A stretch of DNA of 64,000 bases from Vreelandella glaciei (GTDB lineage: Bacteria; Pseudomonadota; Gammaproteobacteria; Pseudomonadales; Halomonadaceae), in NCBI RefSeq assembly GCF_013415125.1, contig NZ_JACCDE010000023.1, positions 1-64,000 of the forward strand, written 5' to 3'. Position numbers and translations under genes: made by a program. Each line of letters starts with the position of its first letter. Position 1 is the stretch's first letter. Shown piece by piece: positions 17,817 through 27,129 of this stretch. The notes under the pieces were generated by a model that was given only the letters and a program-made list of their open reading frames with translations, searched no databases and was not told where the DNA came from.

Positions 17817-18827
17817 ATGACGCTGACACGCTCAATGGCTCGTTTAACCGCTGGTTTGGCCGGTGCGGCACTGCTCTCTGCCTCCCTTTCTGCACAAGCT
17901 CGCGAACTCTCGGTTTCCACCGTTTTGTCTGATGCTTTCCCGTGGGGGCAGGCAGCGGAGAAGTGGGCAGAACTAGTGGAAGAGCGCAGCGATGGCGAGT
18001 TAACGCTGCGCGTTTACCCCAATTCACAACTGGTTTCCGGCGATCAAACCCGCGAGTTTTCTGCAATGCGCTCTGGATTGATCGACGCCGCTGTGGGTTC
18101 GACCATCAACTGGTCGCCCCAGGTACCGGAGCTCAATCTGTTCTCTTTACCGTTCTTCATTCCCGATGAAGCCGCCGTTGATGCGGTCACCGGTGGTAAA
18201 GCAGGAGAGTTGGTCTTTGAAGCAATTGAGTCTCGGGGCGTTATCCCGTTAGCCTGGGGTGAAAACGGTTTCCGCCAGGTTTCCAATTCTCGTGGGCCGA
18301 TTAGCCAGCCGGATGACTTGGACGGTCTTAAAATCCGCGTTGTGGGTTCGCCGCTGTTCCAGGATACCTTCTCAGCACTGGACGCTGACCCCACTCAAAT
18401 GAGCTGGACGGACGCTCAGCCCGCGCTGACCACCGGCGCAGTGGATGGCCAGGAAAATCCGCTCTCTGTGTTTGACGTCGCGCGCATCGATCAAGTTGGC
18501 CAGGAGCATCTAACGCTCTGGAACTACATGAATGACCCGCTGATTTTTGCCGTCAATCAGCAGGTATGGCAAACATTGAGCGAAGAGCAGCAAACCCTGC
18601 TGCGCGAAACCGCTGTAGAGGCCGGTGAGTGGGAAATTGCCATGACCCGTGAAGAGGAGGGCGAGCGTCTTGCGGCTATTCAAGAGCGCGGTGTGACCGT
18701 GACTGAATTAACTGATGAGCAGTACCAAGCCTTTGTCGATGCCACCCAGTCTGTTTACGAAAAATGGGCGCCGCGAATTGGTGAAGAGGTGGTAGAGGCC
18801 GCACAAGCCGCTATCGACGCGCGCTAA
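17817..18827 (+). CDS. TRAP transporter substrate-binding protein, DctP family
   Basis: 336 residues with a signal peptide ending near AQARE (residue 28). The mature protein has LRVYPNSQLVSGDQTREFSAMRSGLID and LDGLKIRVVGSPLFQDTFSALDADP; the Arg in LKIRV is the conserved carboxylate-binding residue of DctP proteins. A carboxylic acid substrate is therefore likely, but which one is not visible. AAGGAT precedes the ATG. A strong hairpin follows before the permease genes. Confidence 0.9.
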   Translation: MTLTRSMARLTAGLAGAALLSASLSAQARELSVSTVLSDAFPWGQAAEKWAELVEERSDGELTLRVYPNSQLVSGDQTREFSAMRSGLIDAAVGSTINWSPQVPELNLFSLPFFIPDEAAVDAVTGGKAGELVFEAIESRGVIPLAWGENGFRQVSNSRGPISQPDDLDGLKIRVVGSPLFQDTFSALDADPTQMSWTDAQPALTTGAVDGQENPLSVFDVARIDQVGQEHLTLWNYMNDPLIFAVNQQVWQTLSEEQQTLLRETAVEAGEWEIAMTREEEGERLAAIQERGVTVTELTDEQYQAFVDATQSVYEKWAPRIGEEVVEAAQAAIDAR

Positions 18828-18843
18828 TTACCTTTGATGTTCA

Positions 18844-18874
18844 AACTCCCGGCCTTTATGGCTGGGAGTTTTTT
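18844..18874 (+). terminator. Hairpin with T-run between dctP and dctQ
   Basis: An 11-bp stem (AACTCCCGGCC with GGCTGGGAGTT, one G-U pair), a 5-base loop and six T. It lies 15 bases before the dctQ ATG, so the dctQ ribosome site is just behind it. It probably ends or slows most transcripts after the binding protein, so that the binding protein is made in excess over the permeases. Confidence 0.85.
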
Positions 18875-18888
18875 GCTGTGAGGCTGCC

Positions 18889-19368
18889 ATGAAAGGCTTT
18901 CCTGATGCGCGCCCTGAGCGCTGGCTGGGCGCGCTGGCATTAATCATTATTTCGTTGATTAGTTTGGGCAATGTTATTACCCGCTATTTAACCGGCGGCT
19001 CATTTTCGTTCACTGAAGAGTTTTCCGTATTTCTGCTGGTGGTGCTGACCTTTGCGGGTGCCTCGGTGGCGCTACGGCGTAACCGCCATATTCGTATTGG
19101 CTTTCTGGAACGGGCGCTACCGCCCAAGTACCGCCGCGTACTGATCCTTTTTCAAGCGCTGTGTGGCGTCACCGTGCTGGGCTTGATCACTTGGTACGGC
19201 GGTAAGTTAGCCTGGCAAGAGTATCAATGGGAGTCGCTATCACCAGGACTTGGCCTGCCTCAGTGGTGGTATTTAGTCTGGTTACCCGTGCTTTCTGCGG
19301 CCATGTTATGGCGCCTGTTTCAGCAAACCGCTGACCGTTTAACGGGGAGGCTCACCGATGAGCCCTGA
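18889..19368 (+). CDS. TRAP transporter small permease, DctQ family
   Basis: 159 residues with four membrane helices. The motif FTEEFSVFLLVVLTFAGASVALRRNRHIRIG (positions about 44-74) is the DctQ signature region. GAGG precedes the ATG, which follows the hairpin at 18844-18874. Overlaps dctM by 11 bases. Confidence 0.88.
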   Translation: MKGFPDARPERWLGALALIIISLISLGNVITRYLTGGSFSFTEEFSVFLLVVLTFAGASVALRRNRHIRIGFLERALPPKYRRVLILFQALCGVTVLGLITWYGGKLAWQEYQWESLSPGLGLPQWWYLVWLPVLSAAMLWRLFQQTADRLTGRLTDEP

Positions 19369-20662
19369 TGTGTGGATGATTCTGGCCTTTGCAGGCTTGC
19401 TGATAGCGGGAGTGCCAGTAGCGTTCTCGCTGGCGCTCTCCGGAGCCGTTGGCATCGTGCTGGGTTTGTCACCGGATATGCTCGCGACGATGGGCACCAA
19501 CACCTATAACAGCATCGCCAAGTACCCCTTGATTGCGATTCCGCTATTTATCTTAACCGGGCTTATTTTCGAGCGCTCGGGTGTGGCGCTGCGCTTGGTG
19601 CGTTTTGCCCAGGCGTTGATAGGCCCCCGCCACGGTGGCTTGGCGTTAGTGGCGGTGCTGGTATGTATGATTATGGGCGGTATGAGCGGCTCTGGCCCCG
19701 CCGATGCAGCGGCGGTAGCGATGGTCATGCTGCCCAGTATGACCAAAGCGGGCTACCCCAAGCCGTTTTCCGCCACGCTGATTGCCGCCTCTGCCTCGAC
19801 GGCGATTCTCATTCCCCCTTCAGTGGCGCTGATTCTTTACTCCATTGTGGTGCCGGGCGTCGATTTACGCGCACTTTTCGCGGCAGGCTTATTTCCCGGC
19901 ATTTTGGCCGGGCTGGCGCTACTGGTACCCGCCATGATCGTTTCCAAGCGCTACGGTTGGGAGGGCGGCACACCGGTAGAGAGCGCTGAACGGCTAAGTG
20001 TACGTACCACCTTTAAACAGGCGATACCCGCGCTGTTTGCCCCGGTGCTGATTTTGGGCGGTTTGCGGTCAGGGCTGTTTACTCCCACCGAAGCGGCCGT
20101 GGTGGCAGTGGCTTATGGGGCTATTGTCGGTTTGTTTTTAACCCGCGAGCTGTCGCTGCGCGATTTATGGGAGCTATTGGGGGAGGCGGCGATTATCTCG
20201 GGCGTGGTAATGCTGATTATCGCCCTGGCGGGTATTTTTGCCTGGGCGGGCACCATGTTGGGCACCTTCCGCCACTTAGCTGAATGGATTATTAGCCTGA
20301 CCGATAACGGCGTGCTGCTGCTAATCCTGGTGATGCTGGCAGTGCTGGTCGCAGGGATGCTATTGGATGCGATCTCGATTTATCTAATCATGATGCCGAT
20401 TTTGATCCCCGTCATGCAGCACTTTGAATGGAACCCGGTGTGGTTTGGGATTCTATTGGCGATGAACATAGCCATTGGTCAGTTTACCCCGCCGGTGGCC
20501 GTGAATTTGATGGTAACCACCGAAGTGGCCAAAATTCGTTTGGAGCAGACTCTCGGCTGGGCGCTGCTATTTGTCGTTGCGATGGGCTGCGCTTTGGCAC
20601 TGGTGGCAATCTTCCCGGCTATCGCGCTGTGGCTACCTAGCGTGTTGGGTTACAACGTTTGA
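19358..20662 (+). CDS. TRAP transporter large permease, DctM family
   Basis: 434 residues, about 12 membrane segments, normal DctM length. Family blocks: PLFILTGLIFERSGVALRLV near residue 62, GGMSGSGPADAAAVAMVMLPSM near 108 (substrate/sodium site region) and IGQFTPPVAVNLMVT near 370. Together with DctP and DctQ it forms a sodium-driven secondary carrier. No terminator is obvious after it. Confidence 0.9.
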   Translation: MSPDVWMILAFAGLLIAGVPVAFSLALSGAVGIVLGLSPDMLATMGTNTYNSIAKYPLIAIPLFILTGLIFERSGVALRLVRFAQALIGPRHGGLALVAVLVCMIMGGMSGSGPADAAAVAMVMLPSMTKAGYPKPFSATLIAASASTAILIPPSVALILYSIVVPGVDLRALFAAGLFPGILAGLALLVPAMIVSKRYGWEGGTPVESAERLSVRTTFKQAIPALFAPVLILGGLRSGLFTPTEAAVVAVAYGAIVGLFLTRELSLRDLWELLGEAAIISGVVMLIIALAGIFAWAGTMLGTFRHLAEWIISLTDNGVLLLILVMLAVLVAGMLLDAISIYLIMMPILIPVMQHFEWNPVWFGILLAMNIAIGQFTPPVAVNLMVTTEVAKIRLEQTLGWALLFVVAMGCALALVAIFPAIALWLPSVLGYNV

Positions 20663-21118
20663 TGGAGGCTGCGCGGTGAGCTTGCCAGGCAAAAGATAGC
20701 GCCTGCGTCCAGTAAACAACGAAACTCCTGATTCCCTATGTCAAAACAGTATAGGAGTTAACGCTTACTAAACGTTACCTAGGGCTAAACTCATTGCCAT
20801 GGAATGCATGCCCGTGAGGCGTGGGTAGGTTGGAAACAGAGGAGAGTAGGCCCGAAACAGCAATAGCTGCTGCTACCTTGGGGCGGGCGCATGTTTCTTG
20901 CTGAGCGTTTTATTTTTCGCTAAAGGCTTAGTTTTTCGCTAAAGTAGTATTAGCAGGCAGCCAACAGGACGCCTGTAACAGTTTGTCTTAAAAACAGAAT
21001 GTCTTGAAAACGTTTTGGAGCAAGCCCACCTGAGGGAACGGTTCATTAGGTGAGACCAAAACGCACGATGTTTGTAACATCAAATACGCTCATAACATCA
21101 ATACAAAGAGGTGTGTTC
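20663..21118. other. 456-base spacer between the two TRAP systems
   Basis: No gene is supported. It contains two short direct repeats: TTTTTCGCTAAAG at 20913-20925 and 20932-20944 (19-base period), and GTCTTAAAAAC / GTCTTGAAAAC at 20985-20995 and 21001-21011 (16-base period). Such phased repeats upstream of the TAXI operon could be regulator sites; no function is shown. Confidence 0.45.
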
Positions 21119-22099
21119 ATGAAACGCCATGTATTTTCCACTACAGCCTTCTCCGGTGCGCTACTTGCCGCCGCTGCCTTCGCCTCACCGGCAATGGCAC
21201 AGGATGACGAGCAATTCATCACCATCGGCACCGGTGGCCAAACCGGCGTTTACTACGTCGTAGGTCAGTCGATCTGCCGTTTGGTGAATCGTCTTGAAGA
21301 CACCAACATTAAGTGTAACGCACCTTCCACCGGTGGTTCTGTCGCCAACATCAATGGCATCAAGTCCGGCGAATTGGACATGGGTGTCGCTCAATCGGAT
21401 GTCCAGTACCAAGCCTACAATGGTACCGGGAATTTCGAAGGTGAGGCCTATGAGGACCTGCGGGCTGTGTTCCGTGTCCACGGTGAACCATTGACCCTGC
21501 TTGCACGTGCTGATTCAGGCATCGAGACACTCGATGATTTGGAAGGCAAGCGCGTCAATATTGGTAACCCAGGCTCAGGCCAGCGCAACACCATGGAAGT
21601 GGTGATGGACGCCAAGGGCTGGACCGAAGATACTTTCTCTTTGGCATCTCAGCTTGATGCGGCCGAGCAAGCAGCGGCGCTCTCCGATAATAACGTCGAT
21701 GCCATGGTGTATGTCGTTGGTCACCCCAATGGTTCCATCCAAGAAGCGACCACCACGGTTGATGCTCGTTTGATTCCGCTGAATGACGAAGACATTCAGG
21801 GCATCATCGATGAATATCCGTACTACTCCGCATCGGTCATTCCGGGTGGTCTGTATCGCGGCAATGACGAAGATGTCGAAACTTTCGGTGTGGCAGCGAC
21901 CTTTGTCACCACCGCTGAAGCTGACGAAGAAGTTATCTATCAGACCGTGAAAGCGGTTTTTGATAATTTTGATCGTTTCAAGCAGCTGCATCCGGCCTTC
22001 GAAAATCTTGATCCAGAAGAGATGGTGAGTGAAGGGCTTTCCGCGCCGTTGCACGATGGGGCAGCGCGTTACTACCGTGAACAAGGCTGGATTGAGTAA
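21119..22099 (+). CDS. TRAP transporter solute-binding protein, TAXI family
   Basis: 326 residues from ATG at 21119, behind AAAGAGGTG; an in-frame start at 21050 is disfavoured. Signal peptide ends at SPAMAQD. The mature start FITIGTGGQTGVYYVVGQSICRLV and ALSTGGSVAN-like segment (CNAPSTGGSVANI) are hallmarks of TAXI proteins, and GKRVNIGNPGSGQRNTM is conserved. TAXI substrates include glutamate and 2-oxoglutarate in a few cases; here unknown. It is followed by a fused permease and a UspA protein. Three hairpins follow its stop. Confidence 0.9.
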   Translation: MKRHVFSTTAFSGALLAAAAFASPAMAQDDEQFITIGTGGQTGVYYVVGQSICRLVNRLEDTNIKCNAPSTGGSVANINGIKSGELDMGVAQSDVQYQAYNGTGNFEGEAYEDLRAVFRVHGEPLTLLARADSGIETLDDLEGKRVNIGNPGSGQRNTMEVVMDAKGWTEDTFSLASQLDAAEQAAALSDNNVDAMVYVVGHPNGSIQEATTTVDARLIPLNDEDIQGIIDEYPYYSASVIPGGLYRGNDEDVETFGVAATFVTTAEADEEVIYQTVKAVFDNFDRFKQLHPAFENLDPEEMVSEGLSAPLHDGAARYYREQGWIE

Positions 22100-22166
22100 T
22101 CCAGAAGCCTAAGGTGATACTACCTTAGTAAGAAATGCGCGGTTACCCCAGGGTGCCGCGCATTTT
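22087..22166 (+). terminator. Three consecutive hairpins after the TAXI binding protein
   Basis: CTGGATT/AATCCAG (22087-22104, perfect 7-bp stem over the stop codon), AAGGT/ACCTT (22111-22126) and AATGCGCGG/CCGCGCATT (22134-22164, 9-bp stem then TTT). The last resembles a weak terminator. The set probably limits read-through and protects the upstream mRNA, which would raise the binding protein over the permease. Confidence 0.55.
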
Positions 22167-22167
22167 G

Positions 22168-22207
22168 GTTTAGAATGTTAATAGGGCGTTTAGAATGTTG
22201 ATAGGGC
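22168..22207 (+). repeat. 20-bp tandem direct repeat
   Basis: GTTTAGAATGTTAATAGGGC is followed immediately by a copy with one change (A to G). It lies between the hairpins and the permease gene start at 22257. Probably a slippage duplication; no function is evident. Confidence 0.7.
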
Positions 22208-22256
22208 ATTTCGATATGGCAATGATGCGTCAATCGACTCGGAGCGGGGCAGGCAG

Positions 22257-24851
22257 ATGACAGACGATAAGAACAGGCCTTCGGGAGCCGGAGTAGACTT
22301 GGAGGATATGGTCGCCTCCAGCGACACGGGAGCCCGCAAGCCAGCCGGCATGCCCGGGAAGATATTGGTAACCATTGCGGCAGTGTGGTCTCTTTTCCAG
22401 CTGTGGATTGCCTCTCCAGTGCCCTTCATTTTAGGTTTTGGTGTCTTTAACGCCACAGAAGCCCGCTCTATTCACTTAGCCTTTGCGCTGTTCCTGGCGT
22501 ATATGGCCTATCCGGCACTTAAGCGCTCGCCTCGCGACCGTGTTCCGATTCAGGATTGGGTGCTGGCAGCAGCGGCGGCCTTTTGTGGCGCTTACATGTT
22601 TATGTTTTACGAGCAGTTATCCCAGCGCCCCGGCGCCCCGATACTGCAGGACGTCATCATTGGCATCGCTGGGATACTGCTGCTGCTTGAAGCGACACGT
22701 CGAGCGCTTGGCCCGCCGCTAATGATTGTGGCCTCTGTTTTTCTTCTCTATAGCCTGGCTGGCCCTTGGATGCCGGGGATTCTTTCCCATGGAGGGGTGA
22801 GCCTCTTCGGCTTGATTAATCACCAATGGTTGACGACCCAGGGGGTCTTCGGTATCGCGCTGGGCGTCTCAACCAGCTTCGTATTCCTGTTTGTGTTGTT
22901 CGGTGCTCTGCTCGATAAGGCGGGCGCTGGCAATTACTTTATCAAGGTGGCGTTTTCGCTGCTTGGTCACTATCGCGGTGGGCCAGCGAAAGCCGCCGTG
23001 GTAGCGTCGGCCATGACCGGGCTAATTTCAGGCTCCTCGATTGCCAACGTGGTCACCACCGGTACTTTTACAGTGCCGATGATGAAACGTGTTGGGTTTT
23101 CTGCGGAAAAGGCGGGTGCTGTCGAAGTGGCGTCATCGGTCAATGGACAGATTATGCCGCCGGTGATGGGGGCTGCTGCTTTCTTGATGGTCGAATATGT
23201 GGGCATCTCTTATGTTGAAGTCATTAAGCATGCCTTCCTGCCCGCACTGATCTCCTATATCGCGCTGGTCTACATCGTTCACCTTGAGGCCCTCAAGGCC
23301 AATATGAAGGGGCTGCAAAGCAGTAACCCACCTAAGCCGCTGGTCAATAAGGTGATCGGATTTCTCGGTGGTTTGCTACTCATGATGGTCACCGCCCTAG
23401 CGGTTTATTACGGTCTTGGTTGGCTCAAGCCGGTACTGGGCGATGCAACCCCGTGGGTGGTAGCTGTTGGACTTACGGTCATTTATATCGCTCTGCTCAA
23501 ACTGGCGGCCGGTTACCCAGAGCTTGAACTCGATGATCCTAACGAGCCGATCTTTTCACTGCCCCAGACCAAACCAACGGTGTTGGTTGGCCTGCAGTAC
23601 ATTTTGCCGGTTATTGTGTTGGTTTGGTGCCTGATGGTGGAGCGGTTGTCGCCAGGGCTTTCCGCCTTTTGGGCCACGGTATTTATGATCTTTATCATTC
23701 TTACCCAGCGCCCCATCACGTCAATCTTTCGCGGACGCAGCGATATGCGGGCGGATCTGCGTGAAGGCGCGATGGATCTTTGGGATGGCCTGGTCACTGG
23801 TGCTCGCAACATGATTGGCATCGGCATTGCCACGGCCACCGCCGGTATCATCGTCGGTGCCGTATCCCAGACCGGGGTGGGCCTGGTGCTGGCCGAGGTG
23901 GTGGAAACACTGGCCATGGGTAACTTAATGCTGATCTTGCTGCTTACCGCAGTGCTCAGCTTAATTCTCGGCATGGGCTTACCCACAACGGCCAACTATA
24001 TCGTCGTATCTGCGTTGTTGGCGCCGGTCGTCGTGCAACTGGGGGCCGAAAATGGCCTGCTGGTGCCGTTAATCGCAGTACACCTGTTCGTTTTCTACTT
24101 CGGTATCATGGCCGACGTTACCCCGCCGGTGGGGCTGGCGTCCTTTGCGGCGGCGGCAGTATCCGGTGGTGACCCTATTCGAACCGGCTTCCAGGCGTTC
24201 TATTACAGCCTTCGTACCGCAGCGCTGCCGTTTCTGTTCATCTTTAATACCGACCTACTGCTCATCGATGTGACCTTCCTTCAAGGGGTGCTGATCTTTG
24301 TGGTGTCGACCATCGCGATGCTGATTTTCGCCGCGGCGACCCAGGGCTTTATGATTACGCGCAACCGTTGGTATGAGTCTATTGTGCTGCTGCTGATTGC
24401 GTTCACGCTGTTCCGCCCCGGTTTCTGGATGGACATGATTCATGATCCCTACGAATCCATCCCGCCCGCGCAATTCGTCGAAGCATTGGGTGGTGTCGAT
24501 GAAGACTCCACACTGCGCTTGCAGATTGCCGGTCTCGATGATTATGGTGATCCCATGACCACTTACATGACCCTGCCGGTACCTGAAGGTGAAACAGGCC
24601 AAGAGCGGCTTGATAACTTGGGTATGGAGCTCTTTATCGAGGATGGCACGGCGACCGTTGATATGGTGACCTACGGCAGCCAAGCGGCTGAACTCGGTTT
24701 CGACTTCGATCAAGAAATTGTCGAGATTCTGGCCCCCGTTGATCGCTGGACGAAAGAGCTAATGTGGATTCCTGCCTTCTTGCTCTTTGGGTTGATTGTA
24801 TTGATGCAGCGTCGGCGTCGTGATAACACGCAAGCGACAGCCACCGCATGA
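22257..24851 (+). CDS. TRAP transporter fused 4TM/12TM permease (TAXI type)
   Basis: 864 residues, in which the small (DctQ-like) and large (DctM-like) permease parts are fused, as usual for TAXI systems. After a hydrophilic N-terminus of about 35 residues come many membrane helices; SGSSIANVVTTGTFTVPMMKRVGF near residue 265 and GMGLPTTANYIVVSALLAPVV near 575 are the family blocks. A non-membrane segment with LQIAGLDDYGDPMTTYMTLPVPEG lies near 755-785, before a last helix. The ribosome site GGAG lies in the spacer. The stop overlaps the start region of the UspA gene. Confidence 0.9.
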   Translation: MTDDKNRPSGAGVDLEDMVASSDTGARKPAGMPGKILVTIAAVWSLFQLWIASPVPFILGFGVFNATEARSIHLAFALFLAYMAYPALKRSPRDRVPIQDWVLAAAAAFCGAYMFMFYEQLSQRPGAPILQDVIIGIAGILLLLEATRRALGPPLMIVASVFLLYSLAGPWMPGILSHGGVSLFGLINHQWLTTQGVFGIALGVSTSFVFLFVLFGALLDKAGAGNYFIKVAFSLLGHYRGGPAKAAVVASAMTGLISGSSIANVVTTGTFTVPMMKRVGFSAEKAGAVEVASSVNGQIMPPVMGAAAFLMVEYVGISYVEVIKHAFLPALISYIALVYIVHLEALKANMKGLQSSNPPKPLVNKVIGFLGGLLLMMVTALAVYYGLGWLKPVLGDATPWVVAVGLTVIYIALLKLAAGYPELELDDPNEPIFSLPQTKPTVLVGLQYILPVIVLVWCLMVERLSPGLSAFWATVFMIFIILTQRPITSIFRGRSDMRADLREGAMDLWDGLVTGARNMIGIGIATATAGIIVGAVSQTGVGLVLAEVVETLAMGNLMLILLLTAVLSLILGMGLPTTANYIVVSALLAPVVVQLGAENGLLVPLIAVHLFVFYFGIMADVTPPVGLASFAAAAVSGGDPIRTGFQAFYYSLRTAALPFLFIFNTDLLLIDVTFLQGVLIFVVSTIAMLIFAAATQGFMITRNRWYESIVLLLIAFTLFRPGFWMDMIHDPYESIPPAQFVEALGGVDEDSTLRLQIAGLDDYGDPMTTYMTLPVPEGETGQERLDNLGMELFIEDGTATVDMVTYGSQAAELGFDFDQEIVEILAPVDRWTKELMWIPAFLLFGLIVLMQRRRRDNTQATATA

Positions 24852-24862
24852 AGGAGAGTGCC

Positions 24863-25291
24863 ATGTACAGTAAGATCATGTTGCCGGTGGATTTGAACGA
24901 GGAGTCTTCCTGGTCGAAGGCGTTGCCTACCGCCCTGACGCTATGCCGAACTTTCGGGGCCTCGCTTCATGTGGTCACGGTACTGCCGGACTATCGCATG
25001 CCCATGGTGGGGTCTTATTTCCCCAAGGACTTCGCCAAAAAAGCGCATGTCGCGATCACCGATGCGCTTCACGCGTTTATCAAGACGAATGTGCCCGATG
25101 ACATTCAGGTGCAGAGTGTCATTGTGGATGGTTCGCCTTGGGAGGCCATTATCAAAGCCGCTAAGAAACTGGATGTGGATCTGATCGTCATGGCCTCTCA
25201 CAATAAGCGTAAGTTTGTCGATTATGTGCTTGGCCCTAATGCAGAGCACGTTGTGCACCATGCCAAAATGTCGGTAATGATTGTGCGCTAG
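24863..25291 (+). CDS. Universal stress protein (UspA family), TRAP-linked (TeaD-like)
   Basis: 142 residues from ATG at 24863, which has AAGGAG 6 bases upstream; an in-frame ATG at 24848 would place the ribosome site inside the gene. The fold is UspA: MYSKIMLPVDLNEESSWSKAL at the start, DLIVMASHNKRKFVDYVLGPNAEHVVHHAKMSVMIVR at the end, containing the G-x-N-x8-H/V ATP-binding pattern. In Halomonas elongata a UspA protein, TeaD, sits beside the ectoine TRAP transporter TeaABC and lowers its activity; the position here, directly behind a TRAP permease, suggests a similar regulator. Confidence 0.88.
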   Translation: MYSKIMLPVDLNEESSWSKALPTALTLCRTFGASLHVVTVLPDYRMPMVGSYFPKDFAKKAHVAITDALHAFIKTNVPDDIQVQSVIVDGSPWEAIIKAAKKLDVDLIVMASHNKRKFVDYVLGPNAEHVVHHAKMSVMIVR

Positions 25292-25637
25292 ACATTCAAA
25301 GCGTTACGTCGAAAAACCAAAAACTCCGGGCAGATAGCCCGGAGTTTTTTATGATTGGTACCTCAATTTGGCTACATACGCTTTTGCTAACGCAGCAATT
25401 AAATTGGCGCTTTAAAGCCTTCTCATGGATTTTTTGTACGCATAACCTTTCAGTCAACGCCTCAGGTCTTCAGGTCAGCTACATTAAGAGAGCATTAAGA
25501 AAGCACTGAGAGAAAGCACTGAAAAATAGTGTTAAGCCATTAAGTTGGCATTAATACCACCAGCGCTAACAAGCGGTGATGTTTTGAGGTAAATCCTGAA
25601 TTCAGGACCTAGTATCAGGTACAACAGGAGTGATGCC
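25292..25637. other. 346-base spacer with terminator and short tandem repeats
   Basis: After the terminator there is no gene. At 25482-25522 the sequence is built of near-repeats: CATTAAGAGAG and CATTAAGAAAG, then GAAAGCACTGA twice at 25499-25509 and 25512-25522 (13-base period). These may be regulator sites or slippage products. Confidence 0.5.
25319..25350 (+). terminator. Rho-independent terminator of the TAXI operon
   Basis: AAACTCCGGGC pairs perfectly with GCCCGGAGTTT over a 5-base loop (AGATA), followed by TTT. It lies 28 bases after the UspA stop. Confidence 0.9.
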
Positions 25638-26456
25638 ATGAATGCGGCTACAACAAAAACAAACCACCATTCAGATCAGCCCAGCGTTAAAATTACTATT
25701 AATAAGGTCGGACTGGATCGGCCTAGAGCGTGGTTGGCCGCGGGTGTAGAAGATTTTCGCCGCGCAACGGTGGTCAGTCTTTCGTATGGCATGTTTTGGG
25801 TGGGCTTGAGTATCGCTATCACCCTTGGCGCATTTACGCTGGGGTATTGGTATTGGCTGCTGCCCATGATTGCCGGCTTTATGTTTATCGGGCCCTTGGT
25901 CGCGGTTGGTTCGTATGGCATTAGCCGTGCGTTAGAGCGTGGGCAAGTACCAAACCTGGGAGATGCATTCGGAAGCTGGCGACCCCATGCCGGTCAGTTG
26001 GCGATGATGGGGGTCATGATGATGATCTTCTTTCTGGCCTGGATTCGTTTAGCAACCCTGTTGTTTGCCCTGTTTTTTGGGTTTGAAGTTCCTAGCCCCG
26101 CTACACTGTATACTGCGCTACTGACGACGTCTGAAGGGTTGGGCATGCTCGCTGTCGGTACGGTCGCTGGTGGTATTTTAGCATTCGGCGCGTTTGCTAT
26201 TAGCGTCGTGGCGATACCCACATTGATGGATCAAGACTTAACCTTTATGGAAGGGATTGAAGCCAGCGTACGCTGTGTTGCCCGGAACTTTCGCGTGATG
26301 CTGTTGTGGGCGGTGATTTTAACGCTGTGTGTGTTGGTGGGTGTGATGACATTCTATATTGGCTTGGCGCTCATCTTGCCGGTATTAGGTCACGCCAGTT
26401 GGCATGCCTACGAAGAGTTAGTGCGCTTCAACTCCCTTGAGAAAATTAGCTCGTAA
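25638..26456 (+). CDS. DUF2189 integral membrane protein
   Basis: 272 residues. A hydrophilic N-terminus of about 45 residues leads into WLAAGVEDFRRATVVSLSYGMFW, then six or so membrane helices, including MIAGFMFIGPLVAVGSYGISRALERGQVP, which is the core of DUF2189. These proteins have no proven function; some lie near respiratory genes. AGGAGTG precedes the ATG. It stands alone between two spacers. Confidence 0.8.
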   Translation: MNAATTKTNHHSDQPSVKITINKVGLDRPRAWLAAGVEDFRRATVVSLSYGMFWVGLSIAITLGAFTLGYWYWLLPMIAGFMFIGPLVAVGSYGISRALERGQVPNLGDAFGSWRPHAGQLAMMGVMMMIFFLAWIRLATLLFALFFGFEVPSPATLYTALLTTSEGLGMLAVGTVAGGILAFGAFAISVVAIPTLMDQDLTFMEGIEASVRCVARNFRVMLLWAVILTLCVLVGVMTFYIGLALILPVLGHASWHAYEELVRFNSLEKISS

Positions 26457-26616
26457 CTCGACTGTGAATAGCGAATAACGCTTCCATTACGAAAAAACAT
26501 TACCAAAAAAACAGTATTGAGACTGACCTATTTAAGGAGATAGCGTAATCTTTATGCTGTCTCCTTTTATTTCTGGGCGTTTAAACCAACGGGTCTTTTG
26601 GCGTGAGGTGTTTACT

Positions 26617-27129
26617 GTGAAAGCGTTATTAATGGGGTGGGTTGTGCTGATATTCAGCATTCCCCTAGCGGGACTCGCTGAAACAGCCGATAACTTAGAG
26701 GAACCCAGCGGGCCGGTTATTTTGACCGTTAGCGGTAATGTTGGCCTTACGAACATTGGTAGTGAAGCGCAGTTTGACCGCGCCATGTTAGAGGCGTTAC
26801 CACAGCACGAGTTCGATACCACCACACCCTGGACAGAAGGTAGTAACCACTATCGTGGGCCTTTAATGCGCGACCTACTGGCGCGTTTAAACGCGGAAAG
26901 CGATACGGTACACGTCGCCGCCCTGAATGGCTACGAAGCGGAAATACCGGTGAGTGATTTTGAAGAGTATGACGTTATCTTAGCCCTTGAAAAGGATGAA
27001 AAAGCAATCCCCATTCGTGAGTACGGTCCGTTATGGGTGCTTTATCCCTTTGATCAGGATGAAGCGCTGTTAAGCGAAAAAATACGCTTCAGGGCGGTAT
27101 GGCAGGTTATGCATATTGATGTTCGCTAG
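26617..27129 (+). CDS. Periplasmic SuoX-like (oxidoreductase molybdopterin-binding fold) protein without cysteine
   Basis: About 170 residues from a GTG at 26617 behind GAGGTG; an ATG at 26554 is possible but has no spaced ribosome site. The short n-region and hydrophobic core ([23 protein letters not shown]) are a signal peptide. The remainder resembles the sulfite-oxidase-type fold: [13 protein letters not shown], then [28 protein letters not shown] and [13 protein letters not shown]. There is no cysteine anywhere in it, so the residue that ligates molybdenum in true SuoX enzymes is missing. It overlaps the start of a sensor kinase gene and is more likely a sensing partner than an enzyme. 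Confidence 0.65.
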   Translation: MKALLMGWVVLIFSIPLAGLAETADNLEEPSGPVILTVSGNVGLTNIGSEAQFDRAMLEALPQHEFDTTTPWTEGSNHYRGPLMRDLLARLNAESDTVHVAALNGYEAEIPVSDFEEYDVILALEKDEKAIPIREYGPLWVLYPFDQDEALLSEKIRFRAVWQVMHIDVR

